Under the pieces are notes generated by a model, which saw only the letters and a program-made list of their open reading frames with translations, was not told where the DNA came from and did no database searches. From positions 186,001-250,000 of the forward strand of contig VTFK01000375.1 of assembly GCA_009617715.1 (NCBI GenBank): a stretch of 64,000 bases of DNA, in the 5' to 3' direction. The position numbers and the translations under genes are program-made. Within the stretch, counting starts at the first letter, position 1; each line of letters begins with the position of its first letter. Shown here one piece after another: positions 1-9,335 of the stretch. The stretch comes from Plectrocnemia conspersa (taxonomy: Eukaryota > Arthropoda > Insecta > Trichoptera > Polycentropodidae).

Positions 1-1248
1 AACACAATAATTGTTTGGTTTGACAATTAAAAGCGAATTTATAGAGATTACTAAGATAAGAATTAGCTAACTTTCACTTAGGAGCATTAATATGCTGCAG
101 CGTTATTTCAAGAACAAAATTGCTGCACAACCGTACATGCATGTATATTATATTATATTATATAGTACATACCTCAGATCCAAATATAAAATATGATATA
201 TTACTACTCCTTTTTAATCTCAAACTCCACCATCCGCCCTAAGTCTCGGAAGTGCATCTGTCTGAGCCACAGCTCACGTACCATCCATATTCACAAAAAT
301 ATGCAGATGTGTAATATCAAGTAATTTGTCAGTAACCGTTAGTCGGGCACGTTTTGCGTCTATTTTCGTATATCCCATATATCCAGTGCGATACGTGCCG
401 TACAAAAGAGAAACAGAGTTCAAACTCTATAAGCATTACTTGGAAATGCACTCGAGACCGGATGAACGCAGCAATAACATGCCTTATATTTACAATATTT
501 TATATTTAGAATCGTTCCGGTTAGTCTTGTTTAAATCTCTAGTTCTGCGTGTTGTTCGAAAACAACTATATCGGCCAACGCGATATTATTTTTCATAGCT
601 GCGGGGAATACTGTGCATTTATATCAACACCCGTGTAAAACAATATGAATCGGTATATTTAGAATTCTTGCTTTGAGTCGTGCGGTATGAATCAAAGGCA
701 GCGATCTCATATTTTATGCTAAAGAGTAACTGCTTGTTACAGGTGGTTGGCGACTTATATATTTATTTTATGAATACACGTGCAGAGCTTCACAATAAAG
801 CATCTTGTAGATATAATAAAACTTAAGTAATATTATACATTAAAATGTGATGTTCTCTTGCAGTCGTATTATAAGCTGAATCTGGATTGACGTGAAGAGG
901 GAAGCGGCTGAATGTCTCGGTCGGTGCTCCGTGCCAATCTTTTAGAAACTTCGATCGACACGCCCGTCAGCACAATAAACATGCATTTTTTGGCGTGGTA
1001 AAGACTAATATTATTTCGGTTTATTGCGCTTTTAACACATAGAGCGACAAGTGCTTTTTGATAAAAAAAATGCATATTTGTACTTTCTGTAAAAATCATT
1101 TCTTAAAGCAAAAATATTTTGTATAGACACAGCTGCTTTTTTAGTATTGTGCATCAAGCTCCTAATCGTTAGATTTCTAAAGGCATGTATTGTATACCCT
1201 AAATAGTTTTATCATTGTAGTCCAATGGCATTTATGTTATGCAAAATA
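1..1248. other. Unassigned AT-rich DNA
   Basis: No recognisable gene or element was found. Positions 326-598 stay open for 90 codons, but the peptide resembles no family I know and has no splice or start context to support it. A short TTATA-type simple run lies near 146-170. Confidence 0.6.
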
Positions 1249-1420
1249 CAGTGCCGTGGCTAGAATAGTTTGGGCTCGGGGGCGAAAATGCTATTTGGAT
1301 TAAAATTAATTTTATTTACAATTTTCGAATACGTCCATTAAATAAAAAAATATTTTATGTTGTTGACAGAAATTTTTAAGCGGCAATGAAAATCGAATAC
1401 AAGGTTAAAAAATTCAATAG
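1249..1420 (+). mobile_element. Possible solo hAT-type terminus
   Basis: The segment opens with CAGTGCCGTGGCTAG, followed by GGGCTCGGGGGCGAAA. A CAGTG start, a GGCTAG block and then a GGGGCGAAA block is a pattern common at ends of hAT-like insect elements (family knowledge). I found no matching opposite end and no 8-bp target duplication. The right limit is arbitrary. This may be a decayed or truncated copy. Confidence 0.3.
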
Positions 1421-1761
1421 TAAATACAATACTTATATTAATGCAAAAGGAATTTGATTAAATCAAATTTAGTTATCGAACATTATTTATAACCACTAGA
1501 TGGAAGAAGTAATGTACAATAGATACATAAATATCCACTGAAGCATAAAACAGCTAAATAAATAACACATAAAATAGCAAAAACATGTGATTAATTCTAA
1601 AACTAAACTTTTTTTAATAAAATAATCAATTAAAAGTTTATTAAAGATTAATTTTCTTAATTTTGATAATGCAAACTGAGGAATTACATCTTTTTTTAAT
1701 GCTAAGAAGAGCTAAATTACTAAGATGGTCTTGTTCCAGTTAAACACCAGTTAAAATAATC
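1421..1761. other. Unassigned AT-rich DNA
   Basis: Poly-A/T-rich sequence lies between the possible hAT terminus and the TTAA target site of the piggyBac-like element. No structure was seen. Confidence 0.6.
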
Positions 1762-1964
1762 TTAACCCTTTGCGGTCCAAAGAATTTTTGAAAAGTATTG
1801 TAGCAGGTCCAAGCCATTTTTAGTGAATTTATTGAAAAATCATGTTTTTGGTAAAAAAATCAAGAAAACAAGGTTTTATAAATAAATAAAAATATTAATT
1901 TAATTAAAATGATATTTATTAACATATTTACCACAATTTTAGTAGAATTAATTTCTGTATTGTT

Positions 1965-2709
1965 TTAAAAATATAATTTTTGTGAAGCATTCTCCAGGGT
2001 TTTTCTATCACAAGTATTGCAATAAAATGATATTATCTTTCTTTTGCCAGGAACATTTCGATCCGAACACGCCATGCAGTCCTTGTATTTTCCATTATCA
2101 TAAATTAAATAAGGATATCTATCCAATCGTTGCTCCTCATTGCAGAAAACGGAATGTAAGGAACAAATGATTGAGACCAAAGATCTTTCATATTAGGAAC
2201 ATTGATTATTCCCATTTTTTTTATTATCACTCCTAAAAGGCTCTTATATCCACTTCTGTGGCGTCCTTTCAGTCATGCCAGCAATAATTTTCAGCAATAA
2301 TTTTCGCTGCACATAAATTTGTCTCTTTTGTGATTTTTTTGAATAGTGTCTCCGTGAAAAAAAGTACAAAAATTGAAGGAGTTATATTTTGGGTTGAAGT
2401 TCTCATCAGCCCCATGTTATTTGTGCCGGTTGTAAATGGTATATTTGGATGATATACGTCTTTATCTGTTATGTCCACCCATGAGGATGTATTGGGAATA
2501 ACCAGTGATGCAATAATAGTTTTATTTTCACTATCACTCATAATTCGCATCACTCGACGACGTACAGCATTTCTCGGAAATACAACTTCGGAATTTGAAT
2601 CCATCACAAATGAGGTAGATGTAGATATAAGTGAAGTGGATTGCGACCCAATTAAATTTTCTTCATCGGATAATTCTAATCTTTCTAATTCCTTGTCTAA
2701 ATGCTTCAT
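1965..2709 (-). pseudogene. piggyBac-like transposase relic (N-terminus joined to C-terminal Cys-rich domain)
   Basis: Reading minus from 2709, the first 146 codons hold an acidic N-terminus and then a block ending in LFFTETLFKKITKETN, which matches the entry to the DDE_Tnp_1_7 fold of piggyBac transposases (family knowledge). After a stop near 2269 and a frame change, a stretch readable as a Gly-Ile-Ile ... Pro ... Lys-Asp-Leu-Trp segment continues that domain. The reading then passes directly to a C-terminal zinc-binding region with CMACSD and YCNTCD pairs (2180-1965). The catalytic aspartates expected between these parts are absent, pointing to an internal deletion of several hundred codons. 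The N-terminal part is the best preserved. Homology is strong by motif order; the exact subfamily is unknown. Confidence 0.8.
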
Positions 2710-3010
2710 ATAATCGTCATCACTATTTTCAAATTCATTATTATGATTGGGTTTTTTCGGTCAAAACTTTATATTGGGGTATAAATGAAGAAAATTTTTT
2801 TTATAATAATATAAATAAATAATTTATGAACGGACAAAGTGTAAAAAACTTACATAAGATACAAAAATTGCAAGACACTTCACAAAATATATGTTCACAG
2901 TATTAGAAAAAAATATTTGCTACGCGACCTAAACACGACCCAAACCGTTTTTGTTTACATTCCAGGCTACAATTCCAATGGCTATTGTTGGTATTAGATC
3001 AGTTTATTAC

Positions 3011-3250
3011 CTTTTTTTTTTTTTTTTTTTTAAATGTTTATTTCAAAAATAATTTAGTTTTATACAAGTTATAAATTACATGTTTCTGGCTTTTAGCCAT
3101 TATCATGTTTACAAGCGAAATTACAATAGTTTAAATAAAAAATAGAGGCAACAATATGCAATATTTAATAAGTAAAATTTAAGGAGAAAATACTAAAACC
3201 TTTATACAATAAGAAAAAGAAAATAAAATAAATAAAATATAAGATACATA
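3011..3250 (-). mobile_element. Poly-A retroposon 3' end (copy 1), nested in the piggyBac-like element
   Basis: On the minus strand this ends with GAAATAAACATTTA and about 20 A's (3012-3031 as T on plus), so an AATAAA signal is followed by a poly-A tail. The same sequence recurs at 21087-21320, again starting with T's and sharing ATTATCATGTTTACAA. No coding part is attached. It is probably the 3' untranslated end of a poly-A LINE or a SINE inserted by target-primed reverse transcription. Confidence 0.6.
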
Positions 3251-3713
3251 ATTAAAAATAACACTTACGAACTGGGGCTATTGAAGTCGTGGTTACAGAT
3301 TTGCTATCAAAGCATTATGTGCTTAGGCATTTTATGTTTATACTTGAAATTTAGTGTGACTTTGTCATAGTTACCAATTTTTGCAATTAATTTATTATTA
3401 TGTTCACGCGAGATAAGTTTATTACCTTCTAGAACATTCAATGTATGACATAAACAGTATGAAAAAATTAAAAATCCACATAGAATATTTTTAAAAGTAA
3501 CTGTAAAAAATGTCCACACAGTATGGACAGTGGACCTGCCAGTAAAAAACAGATGTCCAATACGTGTGGACACTGGACCTCAAAGGGTTAATAAGTGCTT
3601 AATAGTTCATTGACACAACAGATTATAACACTACAGTTTATCAACACAATAAGTTCACGTATCGTCAAATATAAATTCTTATTGTATTATATTGTATAAT
3701 CATATGATACTTA

Positions 3714-3852
3714 GGTATAAGAAAACGATTGTGGTCAGGGGAATATCGTATGAAGATGTGAATTTGTATAATATTCCTAGGACAATCGTCAAAAATAAAA
3801 ATGTAGCAGGTTTCCTATATTAGTTTAAAAAGGTAATAAAATAAATAAATAA
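3714..3852 (+). mobile_element. 3' fragment of the local LINE family
   Basis: The plus strand reads KYKKT-like and RG-like residues, then NLYNIPRTIV, matching the extreme C-terminus and 3' end of the LINE at 21638-23030. It ends in an A-rich ATAAATAAATAA tail like the longer copy. Extreme 5' truncation is usual for LINE insertions. Sister fragments lie at 25860-26225 and 30690-30830. Confidence 0.65.
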
Positions 3853-4018
3853 TCATAATTAAGAGTTATATATACTCAAATTAGAACTAATTATTTGAGA
3901 AAAAAAATAAAAAACCTCGAAAGAAAGGCAAAGATAATATTAAAATTAAAATAAATATTAATCCATAACAATTACTGCGTTATAATAATCTTTAGTAAAC
4001 CGTTTGAGACTCCGGTAG

Positions 4019-4206
4019 GCACATTTTGACTGGCATAAATATCATTAAAAAAAGGTTAGGTTGTTTGGTTTGATAGTAAAAGTCGGCGCGAGCGCAGCGA
4101 GGCGCCCCCGAGACGCGCTAGAAAGAGACACTACACTCAGCTGTCGGTCGGTATTCGCACGCATACAGCTACACTTGCTTTTCGCCATATGCCAGTCAAA
4201 ATGTGC
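4019..4206. repeat. 188-bp element with perfect 19-bp inverted ends
   Basis: The left arm, 4019-4037, is GCACATTTTGACTGGCATA. Its exact reverse complement is at 4188-4206. They enclose about 150 bp that is clearly richer in G and C than its surroundings, including a GGCGCGAGCGCAGCGAGGCGC stretch split here by description only. No coding sequence or convincing target duplication was seen. It could be a small MITE, or a structured element formed by an inverted duplication. Confidence 0.6.
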
Positions 4207-4599
4207 TGTCGCTGCCACACTAATCAGAACTCTAAGGATCTTCAACTGACTTCATCCCTCCGCCAGCTTCTCCACCAACGCTCGGAGAATAATGATCTTG
4301 CTAATCATAGTCTGTCGCAATATGTAATATAATCTAATAAAATTCTGCGTCTTATTGACTGCAAATTCACACCCCCAAAGGGTTAGAATCCAGAAAAACG
4401 TTTAAAAATTTGATTTTATGTAATTTCGGGGCAATTGATAAGTAATAATCGCTATGTTTTTTGTATTAAAAAGACAAAACTTTTGTCGGTGTTCGCAGAT
4501 TTGCCCATTACAATAAATTTTCGTCGTAACTTTTATGTTTTTAATATTAAAACCATTTGGTAACGAAAAAAATTATATATTCAAAGTATTGCCACTTTT
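4207..4599. other. Unassigned DNA
   Basis: Mixed-composition sequence with no repeat, gene or RNA structure that I can support. Confidence 0.5.
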
Positions 4600-5110
4600 A
4601 AGAACTTATCCCGGATCGGATATGTTTGAACTTTCCGTTCTATTAAGATTAACAATCAAGCCACTGCATAAATATACGTGCAGCCCTTTTCGCATGCAAA
4701 TAAGTAAAAACCCTGCGATTGCACATGTAATCTTTCGTCGAGATCGAGGGTCATCCAAATGTAGAGATGAGGGTCGCCTCTTTTGACTCAAACTCTGCAC
4801 AAACAGCCCGCTTTGTGGTTGCGCCGCTTTAGGCGGAATGAAATGCACTCTTGGACAAGGGGCGAGATCAAAAAGGACAGATAGGCGGACGGCTATCCGA
4901 AAGTGTTCACGCAATTTTTCCCCCGGGAGCATTTGACTAATTACACGCCAAGGTGTAATTAGCGAGAAAGCCTCCTTTTATCCGAGGTCGCGCCGTGAAT
5001 ACCGACGATGGGAACGCCGCCGGCTTTCAACCCTCATACCTCTTCCCGTGTGGCGCATACCTCCCGAAGGATATCCCCTGGGAGGATCGTTACAGGCGGC
5101 CGTTTCAAGC
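4600..5110. other. GC-richer island with inverted homeodomain-type sites
   Basis: This block stands out from the AT-rich background by base composition and CpG content. Overlapping open frames on both strands (4535-4786 plus, 4606-4932 minus) reflect composition and match no known protein. At 4938-4961 TAATTACAC and GTGTAATTA form 9-bp arms around a 6-base loop, giving two inverted TAATTA cores of the kind homeodomain proteins bind. It may be a conserved non-coding element, but conservation cannot be tested from one sequence. Confidence 0.35.
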
Positions 5111-6126
5111 CTTTTTCAATAAACACGGACGTTCGAACCACGCACGACATGCAAATTTCTAGGTAAAGCGAAATCCAATTAAACGTACTGCTGACGCTCT
5201 CTATATGCACGATTTTGATTGTTATTTTAGCGTTTTTTTTTTTTTTTTCTTTTAAAAAACGAAAAGACAATTTAACGATGCAATTTAAATGTTTGAGTAT
5301 TTTATTTAGGTAAAATTATTTTCCACAATAGAAGAGTTTTATATCCTTCTTATTGTTATTTTTAAAATGAAAGTTTGGAAAGCATCGACCTAGCAATAAA
5401 GTTAGAAAGGAAAATCTAATATCGTACATAAAAATAAAATATAGAAAACACCGTATAATAGTATCAAACGTCCATTAGTCCCCCCTCGAACCTAATGCAC
5501 CGTGGAAAGGACACGAGATTCCCCTCTTGTTGAAACTTAGTATCGTGAAGGACGCGTGTAGACGCCCGTTGAAAAGTTGTCTTGCTGCACTGGGCGAAAC
5601 ACGGAACATAGTGGGGAAAAAGCATTTTCCGTGACACACAACGACGTAATTTACGGTTCGTTCGATGCGAGCGCATTCGAAATAGTCCATTGGACAAGTC
5701 GAGAGATTTTCTCAAATTAAATTGACCCAAAGTATCCGGTATAAATTTTTGTTTGGATTCGACATATAATGGCCCAGTGGAGAATGTGTTCTAACCCTGA
5801 GGGGTGTGACCAGTAAGACGCAGGTGGGAACTAGTGAATTTTTTTCAAGTATATTACATATAGCGACATATTATGAAGGGCGAGATGTTTTCTCCAAGCA
5901 GTGGTGGAGAAGCTGGCGAAAGGATGATGTCAGTAGAAAATATTCAGAGGTCTTGTATGTGGCGTGACACGACAAGTGTACATATATTATTAACCCGAAG
6001 TGTTTTTTAGGTTAGTTTCCAGAAAATATTAATATTTTTTTGAGCGAATTAATTGATTTATTTTACTTTAGCACCTTTACTGATTGGTGGTTCGCATAAT
6101 AGAAACAAGTGTTCATATATAAGTGA
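5111..6126. other. Unassigned DNA with a GC-richer block at 5460-5960
   Basis: Minus-strand open frames at 5464-5730 give peptides rich in Arg and Cys that I cannot assign. The block has the same look as the island at 4600-5110. No TE ends were found. Confidence 0.4.
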
Positions 6127-6330
6127 TTTTTTACATGTTTTGTTTTGACTTTCGAAGTTTTTATAAAAGGTAAGTTTTCAAAAAAAAAAAATTCTAACGA
6201 AATTTTTTTTTTTTTAAACTTTTTAGAAGAACGAATAGTATTGAAAAAACCCATTGGTACTAATATAAAAAAAAGTAGAAAACTGTGGAATGAAACGACT
6301 CAAAAGAGTGCAGCACGATTACAAAATTAG
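6127..6330 (+). other. Possible small spliced ORF with a 57-nt intron
   Basis: A GTAAGT donor at 6170, a TTCTAACG branch-like site near 6192, a long T tract and TTTTTAG ending at 6226 look like a minimal insect intron. Removing it keeps the frame open from 6127 to the stop near 6328, with a basic tail RKLWNETTQKSAARLQN. The peptide is not recognised, no upstream ATG lies in frame, and the 57-nt piece is itself stop-free. It could be a chance arrangement in A/T-rich sequence. Confidence 0.2.
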
Positions 6331-8149
6331 CTACTGAGTACCTTAAATACGACACATGATCTTAGAGGTACGCAATAAAATATTGGTAAACATGATTTTT
6401 TTTAATAGAATTAATAAGTCTATATAATACGATTACGAAACACATCAATAATCATAAGAAAATGTCTGTTTCTTATTTTTATAATAAAATTCAAAACGAT
6501 TTTCTCTCAATCATTGAAAGGAAATTATTTCTAGAGTTAAAGAAACACTTTTCTTTACTGCTTGACTGTACACTAATCTTTATATTCTTATAATATAAAT
6601 TGTTGGTAAACATGATAATAAACTTATGTATGATTATATGATTTATAAAATTTAAAATTATTTTTTTAATCAATAAAAATAAGAAATTCTGACATGGGGA
6701 GGAATTGTGTTATCTATTAACTTCGATAGTGATTTATTCTGACACCTGAGTCGAATTTGCATGTAATAAAAACATGGTGAAAATGATCAAACGATCCCTT
6801 GTATATAATTTAATAAAGTCAGAAACAGGGATAGCGGGTAATAAAACTTCTGTAATAAACCCTAAAAGTTTACGTATACTTTTCACGCAACAGGCGAGAG
6901 TAGCGTTGCTGTTATCCATTTTTATACATAATCAAATAAAATTATTGTGTTTTAAAATCTTGATATTTGAAATATTTGTTATCAAAATAAGCAGCGGTAT
7001 GCTTTTGTTAGATATTGACAAGGCATCAGATAAGGATGATATTTTGTAAGACACAAACGAAAATTATAATACGACTAACCGATCGAAACATAATCAAAAT
7101 TTATATAGCTACGAAAAGTTTTTATACATTTTTGTTAATTACCTTATTTTATATTTAAATTTTAAAAACTAAATTTTCCAATAAGCTTTGCTACGTGTTG
7201 TATTAAACGGAAATTTCCTGACAACCGCAACACGAACCGAAACAAGATCAAAGAAATTAAATTTTACAGCGAATGGTTGGAATTGTCAATTTCAACTTTT
7301 TCACGACCATTTTTTACGACAATGCGTCCTTAACGTTTCCAAAGTTGAAGAAGTGGTTTGACTTTGGGGGCGAAAAGGCACTCAATAATTTCATTCTTTG
7401 CCTCTTTCGCTTTTATGGCGATAATATCACTAGGTAGCTTTTAAACGCAAAATAAGGCGACTGATTTTTTTATATGAGGTAAACGAAATTTAACCATTTA
7501 TTTTATATTTTCTTCGAGACTTATAAGCTTTTAATAGTTTTTAAAATATTTTTTATTCACATATTATATCTTGTTTTATTTGTTTATAATGGCGTCTAAC
7601 ATAGTTTAAAGTCAATATTTAAACTTTTCACTTAATATTGAATACTTTGTGAACAAATTTGTACTTTTCGAACCTCAAGAAAAAATATTTAACGTATAGT
7701 GCAAGAACGCCCAGAAGTATAGGTTGCCATGTTTTTTTAAAAACTCAAATAAAGATGTGTACAAGACTTATAGACACCATAAGGCGTCGCGGTTTTTTTT
7801 AAACCATAAACATTAGTTTAATTAATATTTTTATGTAAATAAAATAATTGTTCTCATTCAAACGCGTGGTTAAAAAAATCATGTTATGGCACTTGCCACA
7901 AACACAATAATGTTTTCAACGATAGCTATGAGGAGCTTGGAAAATATATGTGAGTAGTGCTCATCTATTTTAGGTGTAGATTATTACTTTTTCAAAACGT
8001 TAAAATGTTTAATTATTCGGCGCCAGTCGACCACACGCCCTAGTTCGCGCATTATAGTGTGAGAGAGCGAGGGACCCAAATGAGGTTAAAACCCAAACCC
8101 TTGAGGGGAAGTGATCTTTCTGAAATATTAATGAAATTCAATAAAATAT
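6331..8149. other. Unassigned AT-rich DNA
   Basis: No supported gene. An open stretch at 6774-7049 (91 codons) resembles no family I recognise. A slightly GC-richer patch covers about 7180-7440. Nothing repetitive was linked to the rest of the window. Confidence 0.5.
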
Positions 8150-8360
8150 ATAGAGCTACGGGGATGCGTCCCACTCATCCGGTCATCACAAGCTGGGTGC
8201 CCGCCCATGAGGGTTGAACTCGTAGGGCCCTAGTACTATTAACGGCAGTGGTGCACGCAAAGGATAACACGTATAATTATTGTTTATATAATGACCATCT
8301 TGCCGCATAGGAAAACCTGTCAAGTCATGGTGGTCATGTTAGTAATAAAAAAATAATTGT
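8150..8360 (-). repeat. Dispersed repeat, copy 1
   Basis: The reverse complement shares ACTAGGGCCCTACGAGT, then AACCC, GGCGG and a CCAGCTT...GGATGAG block with the plus strand at 62305-62450. The adjoining stretch 8291-8360, with ACCTGTCAAGT and a TAATAAAAAAATA tail, recurs at 27718-27790. The GC-rich body in an AT-rich genome and the A-rich side suggest part of a retroelement, but no coding sequence is visible. Confidence 0.55.
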
Positions 8361-9295
8361 GTCCTTTATATCTCGATTTTCTTTGTTCATACTATGCTTC
8401 CAACGTTTCATGTTTATCAATCTAATCAATCGAGAAAATTATTTCAAATATTCTACCCAAACTAAATACTAGTTTAAATCATCTCATCAATATATTGAAG
8501 AACGATTATATCTAAGTTATATCACCACGCCTAATAAATCTTTAACGCTCCAATTCACGCTCGAACAAGTTTGTGTCTCAGTCGCATATTTTAATAATGG
8601 ATTCAATCCAAAACGATCCGAGCACCCTATCTCAAATAGCGACGTTCTAAATTGAATTTATATTCACTCAATAGATTCGTGCGTACAGCCATATTGCAAG
8701 TCAACACATATAGACACAACCGCAGACTCCAGTCTGGAGACTTAATCCGACATTAAAACGTCAGATTCGATTAACAATCGGCTCCGAGAAACCTCAAACA
8801 TTCAATTTTAACTAATTCGTGGATTCGACGTTAACATCGGTTTAACCATATCGCGGCTTTACGGTGTCAGAGTTTGATATCGGCAATCGTAAAACTTATC
8901 TCGCGCGCTCGTAAAGGGGAGCAGATGATTTTGCATTCAGGTGGTGGTAATGTGACCGCCGGATGACACGCCATTAGGGCCACCACGCACACTCCTAGTC
9001 TCTACTAGCTAAGTTAAATCAGGGTCTCTAAATTTTTTTTAAAATGGGCTAGATTGAAACTTTAAAATGTGTAATAATAAATCTAAGTGTAAATCTAATG
9101 AATATTGTTTTAAATATATTTTTATATGGCATCACCAATGGAATCATTGACGACTATAAGGCAGATTCTCAAATCGAAGATCATTATTGCTTCAACATAA
9201 AAAAGTCGAAACATACACATTTATATATTTTTAAGCAATTTATAAATGAACTAAATCGATCGTGAGAATATAAATCATTATTTTGTTTGATCAGT
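8361..9295. other. Unassigned DNA with a GC-richer block at about 8850-9000
   Basis: No gene is supported. The block contains GGTGGTGGTAATGTGACC and a GCCATTAGGGCCACCACGC run, similar in texture to the other islands. It may be regulatory; nothing proves it. Confidence 0.4.
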
Positions 9296-9335
9296 AAGCC
9301 GGATCCGGCTCGCGGGCCGTAGTTTTTGATCCCTG
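9296..9335 (-). mobile_element. hAT-type terminus (solo)
   Basis: Read on the minus strand from 9335 it starts CAGGGATCAAAAACTACGG and continues CCCGCGAGCCGGATCCGGC. The order CAGGG-TC, AAACTACGGCCCGCG and then ATCCGGC is a very common terminal signature of hAT (Charlie-like) elements. No opposite end was found, so this is probably a truncated relic. Confidence 0.45.

Larger units (their letters stand above)
1766..3587 (-). mobile_element. piggyBac-like transposon, internally deleted
   Basis: TTAA duplications at 1762-1765 and 3588-3591 bracket 1,822 bp. The outer 13 bp are inverted repeats, CCCTTTGCGGTCC on the left and CCCTTTGAGGTCC on the reverse complement of the right, with one mismatch. 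TTAA targeting and a CCCTTT start are typical of piggyBac-type elements. The transposase relic reads on the minus strand from about 2709 to 1965 and lacks its catalytic middle, so the copy cannot move on its own. A separate minus-strand retroposon tail with poly-T at 3012-3031 has landed inside. Only one base differs between the 13-bp ends. Confidence 0.9.
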
